A stretch of DNA of 23,200 bases from Prasinococcaceae sp. CCMP 1430 (Eukaryota; Prasinodermophyta; Palmophyllophyceae; Prasinococcales; Prasinococcaceae): positions 6,398-29,597 of the forward strand of contig RQSC01000002.1 in assembly GCA_013416795.1 (NCBI GenBank), written 5' to 3'. The notes beneath the pieces were generated by a model. That model did not search any database. It saw only the letters and a list, made by a program, of their open reading frames with translations, and was not told where the DNA came from. The translations under genes and the position numbers were made by a program. This document shows positions 16,362 through 23,200 of this stretch, piece after piece (position 1 is the stretch's first letter; each line of letters begins with the position of its first letter).

Positions 16362-17399
16362 CGTGTGCCTGTCTGGAGCTCGCAGAGCGCACGCGCGAGC
16401 TCGCAGTCGACAGCAGGCAGCTAGTCTTTGCCCCGTGTGCGCACTCTGCAGCACGCGACGACGATACCAGCCAAACGCGCCCCACAAAACCTTCTGCGTC
16501 CGGACGATGCCACCTACTCCTCACGCGCGCCTGGGTCGCCCGATGACGCCGCCCGAGACACGCGCAGCGCACGCAGTGGCACCACCACACTCGCGCGTCG
16601 TCTGTGCATGACCAGGCACTGCGCGTTGCGCTCCCGCGCCGCACACACGCGCACGCATTCACGCCGCACCCCACGCCGGCAATGAGTAGCGCGGGCCGCC
16701 GCTGCCGCGGTACGCGTGCTCCAAGGCGCAAGCACCATACGCTGCACGCTGCGCAACCCGATCCGCTTGGGCTGGCGCCGCGCCCACACGCCGCACTCGC
16801 CGGTCCCGCGCACCGAATTCGCGCGCGATCCGCTGCCACCCACGTCCCACCGAACGCGATCGACGGCCCCACGCAAACCTCCGCCGTTCAATAGCCCGCC
16901 AGCCCCGCGTGCCCAGGGGTCCCAGGCGCCCGCCTGCCCGCACAAATCTGCGCCGTATCCTGGGACCGCGTCCATACCGACGTGACCTGGACGCGCGCCC
17001 TCCCAGGGCGCACCGCAGCCACACGCGCGCGTCGATACGCCCCGAGGCCTGGTGGGTTGCTCATTGAGCATCATTGAGCACGCCTCGAAGGCGGGCTGCT
17101 AACTGTGCGTGTGAGCGCGGGCTCGTACGTCGGTTAAACGAGATCTAAGTGTTCTATCATCAGAAAGGGCGTTCGCCAGGTCTATGATTCAACGTAAGCG
17201 ATTTTTCGTAAGGTGTATCCGAACGGCCTGCAAACTGTAGTCTGAGCCGTGCATTGATTTGATTGTCGAGTTTACACATACGTGCAGAATGTGTGATATT
17301 GACGCAGACGTACACATTCATGGCCTACACAAAGTTGTAGGCGCGGTGCTCCCTCATGTCGACGCACATCGAGTTTCGACGACGTTTGCACGAGCGCAG
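16362..17399. promoter_or_regulatory. Upstream region of LRR gene A, shared with gene B
   Basis: From 16362 to about 16975 the sequence matches the region upstream of gene B (about 22009-22655). Shared words include GCTCGCAGAGCGCACGCGCG (16379 and 22051), CTACTCCTCAC followed by CGCCCGATGACGC, and GCCTGCCCGCAC near the far end. Retained 5' flanks fit a promoter or 5' untranslated region carried by duplication. Bases 17100-17360 are AT-richer, unmatched and non-coding as far as I can see. A small inverted repeat (GCCTACA, 6-base loop, TGTAGGC) is at 17323-17342. Open frames through 16400-17070 are GC shadows. Confidence 0.5.
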
Positions 17400-17735
17400 G
17401 CCGCAGGGTCACTGCGCGCTGGGTGAGGGCACGGCCAAAGCTGCGCGAGCAAGCGAGGCGGAGGTGTGGGCGTGCACTGTCGTGCGCGTGGCCGTCGCGC
17501 TTCAGCTAAACTATCAATGTGCGCGGCAAGCATGCTGACACAAGCACGACGTGGGCGCATGGGCACCAACCGTCAGTGCTGCTCAAATTTGCGCGCGGAG
17601 TTAGCGAATGCCTTTCTGGCGTCTGTGACATTGGCAGGCGTGCAGCCAGTGCCACCGTAACCGGCGCTCGGTGCGCTTGCTGGCGCCTGACTGTGCGCGC
17701 GGGCAGCGCGCTGCCTGGCGTCGCGTGCCCTGCTA
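17400..17735 (+). pseudogene. Decayed copy of MRH-gene exon 4
   Basis: The stretch aligns to exon 4 of the MRH gene (8664-9055). In one frame it reads RFS, stop, TINVRGKHADTSTTWAHGHQP then SVLLKFARGV, against RFGCAVNARGARADMSTAWAHG, RQP and HWLLNLRAAF in the intact gene. After a frameshift near 17641-17650 it reads CHRNRRSVRLLAPDCARG then QRAAWR, against CYRHRRTVRLLAPDCARG and RRAAWR. A TAA at 17507-17509 and small insertions (one about 4 bases before the match at 17491) break the frame. The other exons are not recognisable. Its position just beyond the 3' end of LRR gene B mirrors that of the intact MRH gene beyond gene A, so it is a relic of the same tandem duplication. Confidence 0.85.
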
Positions 17736-17817
17736 GTGCATGTGAGTCGCAGTGAGTGGGTGCTTTTCCAATGCTGATGCACGCGTGGATGCGCGCGGAC
17801 AACGTGACCAAATTTAA

Positions 17818-19338
17818 TTAGGCCCTTTGGCTCTCAATGGCGTGTGGACGACCCCCTTGTCTATTAGTACTTATAACACCTTTCCGGGGCATGTCTTCCT
17901 GCTGCTCCATTCCAGGCGGCGAGGCCAGCGCTTCGTCACCGTTATGCTTAGAACCTGGTTGAACCCTCCCGCGCTGACGAAGAAGTGCAAGTCTTTGCCG
18001 AACAGAAGTCCATCCGTGGGCACTTGGCAAACTTGTTAGGCCGGCTTGCTCGGCCCTGTCATCTTCGACAGCACTGTTCATGTTACGCGCAAGTCGTACC
18101 TGCTCCCGTCGCAGATTGCGCAACAGATTGCCACAAGCTCTGACATTATGACAGGCACGTGAAGACGCTGTCTTTCTGCCCCTCGTGAACAGGCGTTGCC
18201 GCATGTGTCGTATGCTGGGCGATGCGAAGGCAAAAAGTGCAATGCTTTCGCACACGCGCAGCACGCTGAAGATGATTGACACTGTTGTGCCGGTAGCTTC
18301 GGCGTAGCTTGGGTAGCATCCGTCCGCACCCTTGTAGAGCAAGAAAGTAAGCTGAATTGCGATCTGCGCAAAATCTTCGATAAGCGCCCAAACGAATGCC
18401 CACACGCGCAGAGGTGCCCATGAATGTTGCCAGTCGGGGGAGAACCCGTTCATGTTGAGAGGTCTGTGAAGGAGCAGCCGCAGACACTCTCTCTCTCGCA
18501 GGCTATCACACGTGCTCTTGAGCTTTTCATATTCTACAGCATCGTACTCTGCAAATGCATCGGGCTTTCTGCAGCAGCTGCCCGGCACCTGATAGACGAC
18601 CCACGGCAGCAACTTGATTGCGTTGAAGTCTGCCGCGCAGAGAGCCAGCGTGCACATAGATGCCGCATTGAAGACACCGACGAGCGCAGTGTGACGGCAC
18701 TTCTCCCTAAAGGAGATCTCTTTGTCGATGGAGGCAGGAGTCATCCTAAGTCGCGTCGGAAATAACAACCTGTCCTCAACGGCGCGGCCACCCGCGCTTG
18801 TCTTGGATGCTGAGGAAGGGTCAGTCCTGCCAGTGGCCGTGTTCTCACTTGCAGATCCATCCAGCAGCCATGTCCAGTCCCCCCATCGACGGCCTTCTTT
18901 GGTGCCTACTACTTCGTCGTCGCCTTTGGGCAGTCGTTTGCTGTCGCCGTCCTCTTTGCCTGTGTCGTCGCCGTCGCGTTCTCCTTTGTGCATACCCTCG
19001 CCCTCCGCGTCTTCGCCCCCGCCTTTGCACTCGGCCTTGCCTTCACCATCGTCAGCAGGCGTAGGCCCCATGCCAGCGACAAGTGCTGCGACGCCACCGA
19101 AGAGCATCATACTTGACGGGACAGCCACGAAAACGATCGCCGGGATGCGTGTGACTGTGCAGTTGGTGTTGAAGTCGGTGAAAAAAAGCACATCTGTGAC
19201 CACATCTGCCACCCCCAGTAGAATTCCCGCTATTAGTCCTATCCTGTTGCCGACGCCGAAGTGCAAGTGCGTCGATGTGAGCGGGACCTCGCATAGTTGA
19301 GGACCATGAACGATTCGAGATGGGGTGCGATCCTGACC
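17818..19338 (-). CDS. LRR-polytopic surface protein B, membrane part (same frame after TGA)
   Basis: This 506-residue segment continues gene B in frame after the TGA at 19339-19341. After a loop ending EVPLTSTHLHFGVG it has about five membrane spans: LIAGILLGVADVVTDVLFF, IPAIVFVAVPSSMMLFGG, VFNAASMCTLALCAADF, VWAFVWALIEDFAQIAIQL and VSIIFSVLRVCESIALFAF. A strongly charged, Gly/Asp/Glu/Lys-rich insert (about 75 residues around 18900-19050) lies between the second and third of these. The tail after the last span is about 100 residues, basic, and ends GRPHAIESQRA. It matches gene A across the spans and the LLFPTRLRM motif. The segment has no good ATG start of its own near the front and no signal peptide, which argues that it is meant to be read together with the upstream part. 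Confidence 0.78.
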   Translation of the reverse strand, partial: GQDRTPSRIVHGPQLCEVPLTSTHLHFGVGNRIGLIAGILLGVADVVTDVLFFTDFNTNCTVTRIPAIVFVAVPSSMMLFGGVAALVAGMGPTPADDGEGKAECKGGGEDAEGEGMHKGERDGDDTGKEDGDSKRLPKGDDEVVGTKEGRRWGDWTWLLDGSASENTATGRTDPSSASKTSAGGRAVEDRLLFPTRLRMTPASIDKEISFREKCRHTALVGVFNAASMCTLALCAADFNAIKLLPWVVYQVPGSCCRKPDAFAEYDAVEYEKLKSTCDSLRERECLRLLLHRPLNMNGFSPDWQHSWAPLRVWAFVWALIEDFAQIAIQLTFLLYKGADGCYPSYAEATGTTVSIIFSVLRVCESIALFAFASPSIRHMRQRLFTRGRKTASSRACHNVRACGNLLRNLRREQVRLARNMNSAVEDDRAEQAGLTSLPSAHGWTSVRQRLALLRQRGRVQPGSKHNGDEALASPPGMEQQEDMPRKGVISTNRQGGRPHAIESQRA

Positions 19339-22008
19339 TCACGGCCGCCTCGTAGTCTGGCTGGCGTCACTGTCCTCTTGGCAGGACTGCGGTAAGCATG
19401 AAAGCATCTCAAATTGGAACAGCAAGAAAACGAATACAGAGACCACCGGCACAACCAGGGGCAGGAAAAACTCGAGCCAGAAGTCGGACCAGAAGTCGAG
19501 TACGCACTCGTATTCCTCGCCGCTGACTTGGATCATCACGTAGCCTCTGGGGCAGGTGCAATCACCAGGGTTTAAACCGCTGTGGACGATACGGGTTATG
19601 TTGAAGATGTCCACAACTATTGCGCTTCTGCCGGTTTCGTTACTGTCAGTAATTAAAGATATAAGCGAACAGTCGATGTCGGAAATGAAAGTCGAACTTA
19701 ACTCATTTCTCCTGAGGTCGACTACTGCACGAAAGTCTGAGCTGCCAAAACTGTCCAAGGGTGGGAAAGTAGTAAAAGCATTGTCCCGGAGGTCTAGGCG
19801 ATCCAGATGTTTCAGGCCTGTAAATACAACCTCATCAAAGGGAGACGAGCTCAGTCCAAGTTCTGCGTCCGAAAGGTCGAGGGTCCCATTGCATACCTCC
19901 TGGTCCTGACCCGATCCACCCCCGCATTCGGCATTAACGAACTGCACACGTGAGAGCTCAGCGCCCGTCTCATCGGCGACGTCCACATCAACAACCCCGC
20001 GAAGGAAAAATGTGCAGGTGCCGCACGAGCGAATGTCTAGCCTCCTCAGCGAGGAATTTAACAGCAGGCCTCTGGTCGCGGTGAGCACCTCGGCTATTCT
20101 CAGAGAGTTTCGAGTTTCATGTGCCCCATCAGGCGCAATTCCTAGGTACTCGAGCTCGTCGAGCCCCTCGAAGACACCAGTTTCAAGAGAGCGCACTCTG
20201 CTGGACGATAAGTTGAGCCACCGACAGCTGCCACAGCCGCTATTGCTGCTCTCCGCATCCGACGATGACGAGATACACTCTTCGCGAAATGCATGTGTGA
20301 GCCCCCCCGTCGCATTGGTGCTGAAGCTGTATTTGCCGCACGTCAGCGACTCTCCAGAGAGATCGGCAAGCGTGCACAGACGGACTTGCAACGACTCAAT
20401 ATCTCTTGGTAGCAGTACCTCCCCTTTGCCCACATTGCCAAGGATGTAGTTACTCCCCTCGAGCATCGGTGGCAGCTCGTAGAAGCATGGAGTATTGTCT
20501 CGCTTGGACGTATCATTCTCGAGTATGCGGCCGTTCGCAGATGTCAAGAGCTCTGTGAGATCCCTGAGTGGTGCTAGCAGCCCCGGCGGCTGCGCCCCGA
20601 GAATGTTGTTACGAAGGTCAAGGCTCTCGAGCCTCCCGAGGCTGTCGAAGAGGCCGGCAGCCAGCCTGTGCAGACAATTATTAGCAAGCGTAAGCTTTCT
20701 CAGGCTCTTTGTCTTGTCAAAAAGACCACCTGGCAAAGAGGGAAGAGCGTTGTGCGTCAGATTGAGCGTGACTAAGCTCTCTGTCTTGTCAAAAAGACCA
20801 CCCGGCAAAGAGGAAAGAGCGTTGTGCGTCAGATTGAGCGTGACCAAGCTCTCTGTCTTGTCAAAAAGATGACCCGGCAAAGAGGAAAGAGCGTTGTGCG
20901 CCAGATCGAGCGTGACCAAGCTCACTGTCTTGTTCAAAAGATAACCCGGCAAAGAGGAAAGAGCGTTGTGCGCCAGATCGAGCGTGACCAAGCTCACTGT
21001 CTTGTTAAAAAGACCACCCGGCAAAGAGGCGATGGAGTTGTTCTGGAGCTTGAGTTCAGCGAGTCCAGTGACATCGAAGACGCCTTCGGGTAGTGCGGTC
21101 GGGTTGTTCGTCAGGTTGTTCGTCAGGTTGTTCGACGAGAGGTCCAGCGTCGTGAGATCCTGCACGTCCGCAAATACTTCCTTCGGCAAAGTCTCAAGCG
21201 CATTGTTTGAGAGCAACAAAGTCGTCAGCCCGCTCAAACCAGTGAAAACGCCTTCGGGTAGTGCGGTCAGGTCGTTCGACGAGAGGTCCAGCGTCTCAAG
21301 ATCCGGAACACCGGCAAACGATGCCTCCGGCAGAGTGCTGATGACGTTGCGAGTGAGCGACAGATTCGTTAGCCTGTTCACACTAGTTAGAACGCCTTCC
21401 GGTGGTTCGGTCAGGGCGTTTGCCGACAGGTCCAGCGTCCTGAGATCCTGCACGTCCGCAAATACTTCCTTCGGCAAAGTCTCCAACGCGTTGTTGGAGA
21501 GTATCAATGTCGTCAGCCCGCTCAAACCAGTGAAAACGCCCGTGGATAGTTCGGTCAGGGCGTTCGACGAGAGGTGCAGCGTCCGGAGACCTGACAGGTC
21601 CATGAAGTGTCCGTCCTGCAAAGACTGAAGGGCGTTGTCGGAGAGCAAGAGCGTCGTCAGGCTGCTCATGCCCGAGAAGACGTCAATCGACAAGTTGACG
21701 AGGCTTCCGCAGTGCGTGCAATTCGAAAGATCAAGCTTGGGGCAGTCGCAACAGCTTGCGGCATCATCGCACCCTTCCGGCAACCTGCGCACCAGCTCGC
21801 CACCGTCGTTGAAGAACAAGCACCTCCCGCACTCGGCGAGCTCGATCTCCTCCGCCAGAGCGCACGAGCGCGTCGATGCGGCCAAGAGCAGCAGCAGCAT
21901 CCACTGGCAAATGCATGCTGGCAGTAAGAGACGAGCAGAGACACGTTCGCACCGGTTATCATCACGGGCAGGTCCACTTCTGCCGCCAGTCGTTTCGAAA
22001 GTCTCCAT
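19339..22008 (-). CDS. LRR-polytopic surface protein B, extracellular part and first span (to an in-frame TGA)
   Basis: This is the 5' part of gene B, 889 codons from the first in-frame ATG at 22008 (METFETTGG). The signal core CICQWMLLLLLAASTRSCAL matches gene A. Next is a cysteine cap (ECGRCLFFNDGGELVRRL ... CCDCPKLDLS), LRRs of 24 residues, a run of nearly identical LRRs (see the 72-bp repeat), a closing block (TPCFYELPPMLEGS ... VRLC), a cap with one cysteine replaced (TCGKYSFSTNATG ... GCGSCRWLNLSS) and another (SCGTCTFFLRG ... VCNGTLDLS). An EGF-like knot (CTCPRGYVMIQ ... YECVLDFW) and the first membrane span (LPLVVPVVSVFVFLLFQ) follow, and the frame stops at TGA 19339-19341. Compared with gene A, the second and third cap-plus-LRR sections are absent. 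Function is unknown. Confidence 0.8.
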   Translation of the reverse strand: METFETTGGRSGPARDDNRCERVSARLLLPACICQWMLLLLLAASTRSCALAEEIELAECGRCLFFNDGGELVRRLPEGCDDAASCCDCPKLDLSNCTHCGSLVNLSIDVFSGMSSLTTLLLSDNALQSLQDGHFMDLSGLRTLHLSSNALTELSTGVFTGLSGLTTLILSNNALETLPKEVFADVQDLRTLDLSANALTEPPEGVLTSVNRLTNLSLTRNVISTLPEASFAGVPDLETLDLSSNDLTALPEGVFTGLSGLTTLLLSNNALETLPKEVFADVQDLTTLDLSSNNLTNNLTNNPTALPEGVFDVTGLAELKLQNNSIASLPGGLFNKTVSLVTLDLAHNALSSLPGYLLNKTVSLVTLDLAHNALSSLPGHLFDKTESLVTLNLTHNALSSLPGGLFDKTESLVTLNLTHNALPSLPGGLFDKTKSLRKLTLANNCLHRLAAGLFDSLGRLESLDLRNNILGAQPPGLLAPLRDLTELLTSANGRILENDTSKRDNTPCFYELPPMLEGSNYILGNVGKGEVLLPRDIESLQVRLCTLADLSGESLTCGKYSFSTNATGGLTHAFREECISSSSDAESSNSGCGSCRWLNLSSSRVRSLETGVFEGLDELEYLGIAPDGAHETRNSLRIAEVLTATRGLLLNSSLRRLDIRSCGTCTFFLRGVVDVDVADETGAELSRVQFVNAECGGGSGQDQEVCNGTLDLSDAELGLSSSPFDEVVFTGLKHLDRLDLRDNAFTTFPPLDSFGSSDFRAVVDLRRNELSSTFISDIDCSLISLITDSNETGRSAIVVDIFNITRIVHSGLNPGDCTCPRGYVMIQVSGEEYECVLDFWSDFWLEFFLPLVVPVVSVFVFLLFQFEMLSCLPQSCQEDSDASQTTRRP
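20705..21064 (-). repeat. Five-unit 72-bp tandem repeat encoding LRRs
   Basis: Units start at 20705, 20777, 20849, 20921 and 20993, each exactly 72 bases, or one 24-residue LRR. The protein units read LPGGLFDKTESLVTLNLTHN and variants. The middle units differ at only a few positions and the last unit diverges after about 21030. The near identity points to recent duplication or homogenisation. Confidence 0.9.
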
Positions 22009-23200
22009 TTCGTCACGGCCACGATGCGATCGTGCGTATGGCTGTAGCTCGCAGAGCGCACGCGCGAGCTCGCAGTCGATAGCGGGCAACAAGTTTTTGC
22101 CCCGTAAGAACACTCTGCAGGACGCGATGATGATGCCAGCCAATGCGCAACAAAAACCCTCCTGCGTGCGGGCGACTCTACCTACTCCTCACACGCTCCT
22201 GGTTCGCCCGATGACGCTGCCCATGGCGCGCGCAGGGCACGCAGTGGCGCCTTCCACCTGCGCGTCGCCTGTGCCTGCCCAGGCATCGCCCGGTGCTCCG
22301 CCGCGCCGCCAACGCGCACGCGGCACGCGCATCTACGCCGTGCGTTCCGCAGTACACACGCTCCGAGGCGCCACTCCACACGCATGACACCATCCAATCC
22401 GGCCGTGCTGGCACGGCCGGCGCGCCGCTCTGCTGGGACCGGGGCCGCTTGCCGAATCCGAATCCGCCCGCTCCGCTTCTGCTCCGGGCCAAACCACGTC
22501 AAGCCGGACTACATCAGAACTACAGTTAACAGCACCGGTACAGTACGTACCGGATTCAACTTCGGTCTGGAACTCGGATTGAGGTTGTTTGGGGTTCCAC
22601 TCTGCCGCGTTGGGTGGCGCCCTGCCCGCACGAAATCTTTGCGTATCGCAACGCGCCAGCTCATTGCTGACTCAGCGTGGCCTCCGAGGCCTCCGAGCCA
22701 AACCCTTCGGAGCACGCGCTGCTGTTCAAGTTTGAAGGCATGCAAAACACTGCCGCAGCCTGACCAGGGCGTTAGTCATCAACCAAATCCAAATCTCCAA
22801 GCCACATCCACGCGAGCAAGGTACTTGCAGTACAGCGAGCGACCAATCAAGTCGATTGTCACCTTTGGAAACAATGTCCTCTTGCTGCCATCACCTTCGA
22901 ATGCTGGGATGTGCTCTTCACAACCTCGGTCTTTTCCCTGCGTCCGTTTTCGATCGACATGAGGATCCTGTTCAAAAAGAGCTCAAACTCCAAGCGCAAA
23001 AAGCATCCATCAAAATGCGCGCCGGCATGCTCACGTCGATACTCATGAGCTCGTCGAAAGAATGTGAGGCTCTTACAGGCACGCACGTGCACGTACGTCA
23101 GCGCGGAGCCGGCGGCCGCCCGGGCATGCGCAGCATGCCGCTCTCACGCGCAGCCGCGACGACGTGGCCGCTGCGCCGCGGGCGGACGGGCGTCTCGGCC
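22009..23200. other. Upstream region of LRR gene B and window edge
   Basis: Bases 22009-22655 match the flank upstream of gene A and probably hold the promoter and 5' leader of gene B. From about 22660 to 23090 base composition drops toward balanced GC, and I recognise no protein. From about 22950 to the window end one plus-strand frame is open (HEDPVQKELKLQAQKASIK ... MLTSILMSSSKECEAL), and an ATG at 23126 opens a basic, Ala/Arg-rich 25-residue stretch running off the end. Either could be the start of another gene, but neither matches a family I know. No RNA gene is seen. Confidence 0.35.

Larger units (their letters stand above)
8664..16975. repeat. Segmental duplication, copy 1 (MRH 3' part plus LRR gene A plus upstream)
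   Basis: This segment and 17400-22655 share the order MRH exon 4 (+), then LRR gene (-), then several hundred bases of upstream flank. Homology is strong in the signal-peptide region, the first LRRs, the closing block near 11830-11930 versus 20470-20570, and the membrane part. It is absent over the sections unique to gene A. Outer limits are estimated by eye. Confidence 0.8.
17400..22655. repeat. Segmental duplication, copy 2 (MRH relic plus LRR gene B plus upstream)
   Basis: This is the second, tandem, same-orientation copy of the segment starting at 8664. It is shorter because gene B lacks two LRR sections and because the MRH part and the spacing to the LRR gene have shrunk (80 bases here against 458 in copy 1). 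Limits are estimated by eye. Confidence 0.8.

Noticed and set aside
17323-17342. Small inverted repeat as a terminator or RNA gene
   Set aside because: A 7-base stem with a 6-base loop is expected by chance in this length and has no flanking support in a eukaryote.
18722-19300. Plus-strand Ser/Pro-rich frame of 192 codons opposite gene B
   Set aside because: It mirrors the charged loop of gene B in antisense; the sense frame matches gene A.
19339-19341. Selenocysteine at the gene B TGA
   Set aside because: Gene A has no cysteine at an aligned position and LRR proteins are not known selenoproteins; no stem-loop was identified that I could support as a SECIS element.
20705-21064. CRISPR-like array
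   Set aside because: The units are contiguous 72-base coding repeats without spacers and translate to LRRs.
22384-22962. Plus-strand 192-codon open frame near the window end
   Set aside because: No recognisable family or repeat, and its first part overlaps the duplicated upstream flank of gene B; not supported as a gene.

Overview
The window is nuclear DNA of a eukaryote. Genes are split by GT-AG introns, both strands carry genes at fairly high density, and exons are GC-rich. One gene is the BBSome subunit BBS5, so the organism probably builds cilia or flagella. Very high GC, short introns full of alternating GC/GT/CA runs, and an ankyrin gene of the 'CLRLLLEAGADKDK' type suggest a GC-rich flagellated alga or other protist. 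A haptophyte is a guess, not a demonstration.

Left part (1-9266). BBS5 (+) has six exons and five phase-0 introns. It converges on a bestrophin-type anion channel gene (-) whose conserved C-terminal 246 residues are clear but whose N-terminal exons cannot be found. Starting 166 bases from that exon, on the + strand, is a PIG-X/PBN1-type subunit of GPI mannosyltransferase I without a visible C-terminal membrane anchor. Next comes an ankyrin-repeat gene (-) with 14 repeats; a broken tandem copy of its 3' end lies just downstream. An AT-richer gap flanked by long G runs separates it from a divergent + gene for a single-pass membrane protein with a mannose-6-phosphate-receptor homology (MRH) domain, in five exons.

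Right part (9513-23200). Two paralogous, very large minus-strand genes encode surface proteins. Each has a signal peptide, long arrays of 24-residue leucine-rich repeats (LRRs), repeated cysteine cap modules, a small EGF-like cysteine knot and about six membrane spans. Gene A (9513-16361) is about 2,280 codons and gene B (17818-22008) about 1,396. Each reading frame is continuous except for one in-frame stop codon (TAG in A, TGA in B), at different places. Between the genes is a decayed copy of exon 4 of the MRH gene, in the same relative position that the intact MRH gene has to gene A. A tandem segmental duplication therefore carried the MRH 3' end together with the LRR gene and its upstream region. 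Gene B also contains a recent 72-bp tandem LRR array.

The most unusual content is the LRR-polytopic pair: a repeated cysteine cap module, domain gain or loss between paralogues, a membrane part that loosely recalls XK-related proteins, and unexplained in-frame stops. The left-hand genes appear functionally unrelated to each other (BBSome, anion channel, GPI-anchor synthesis, ankyrin scaffold, glycoprotein receptor).
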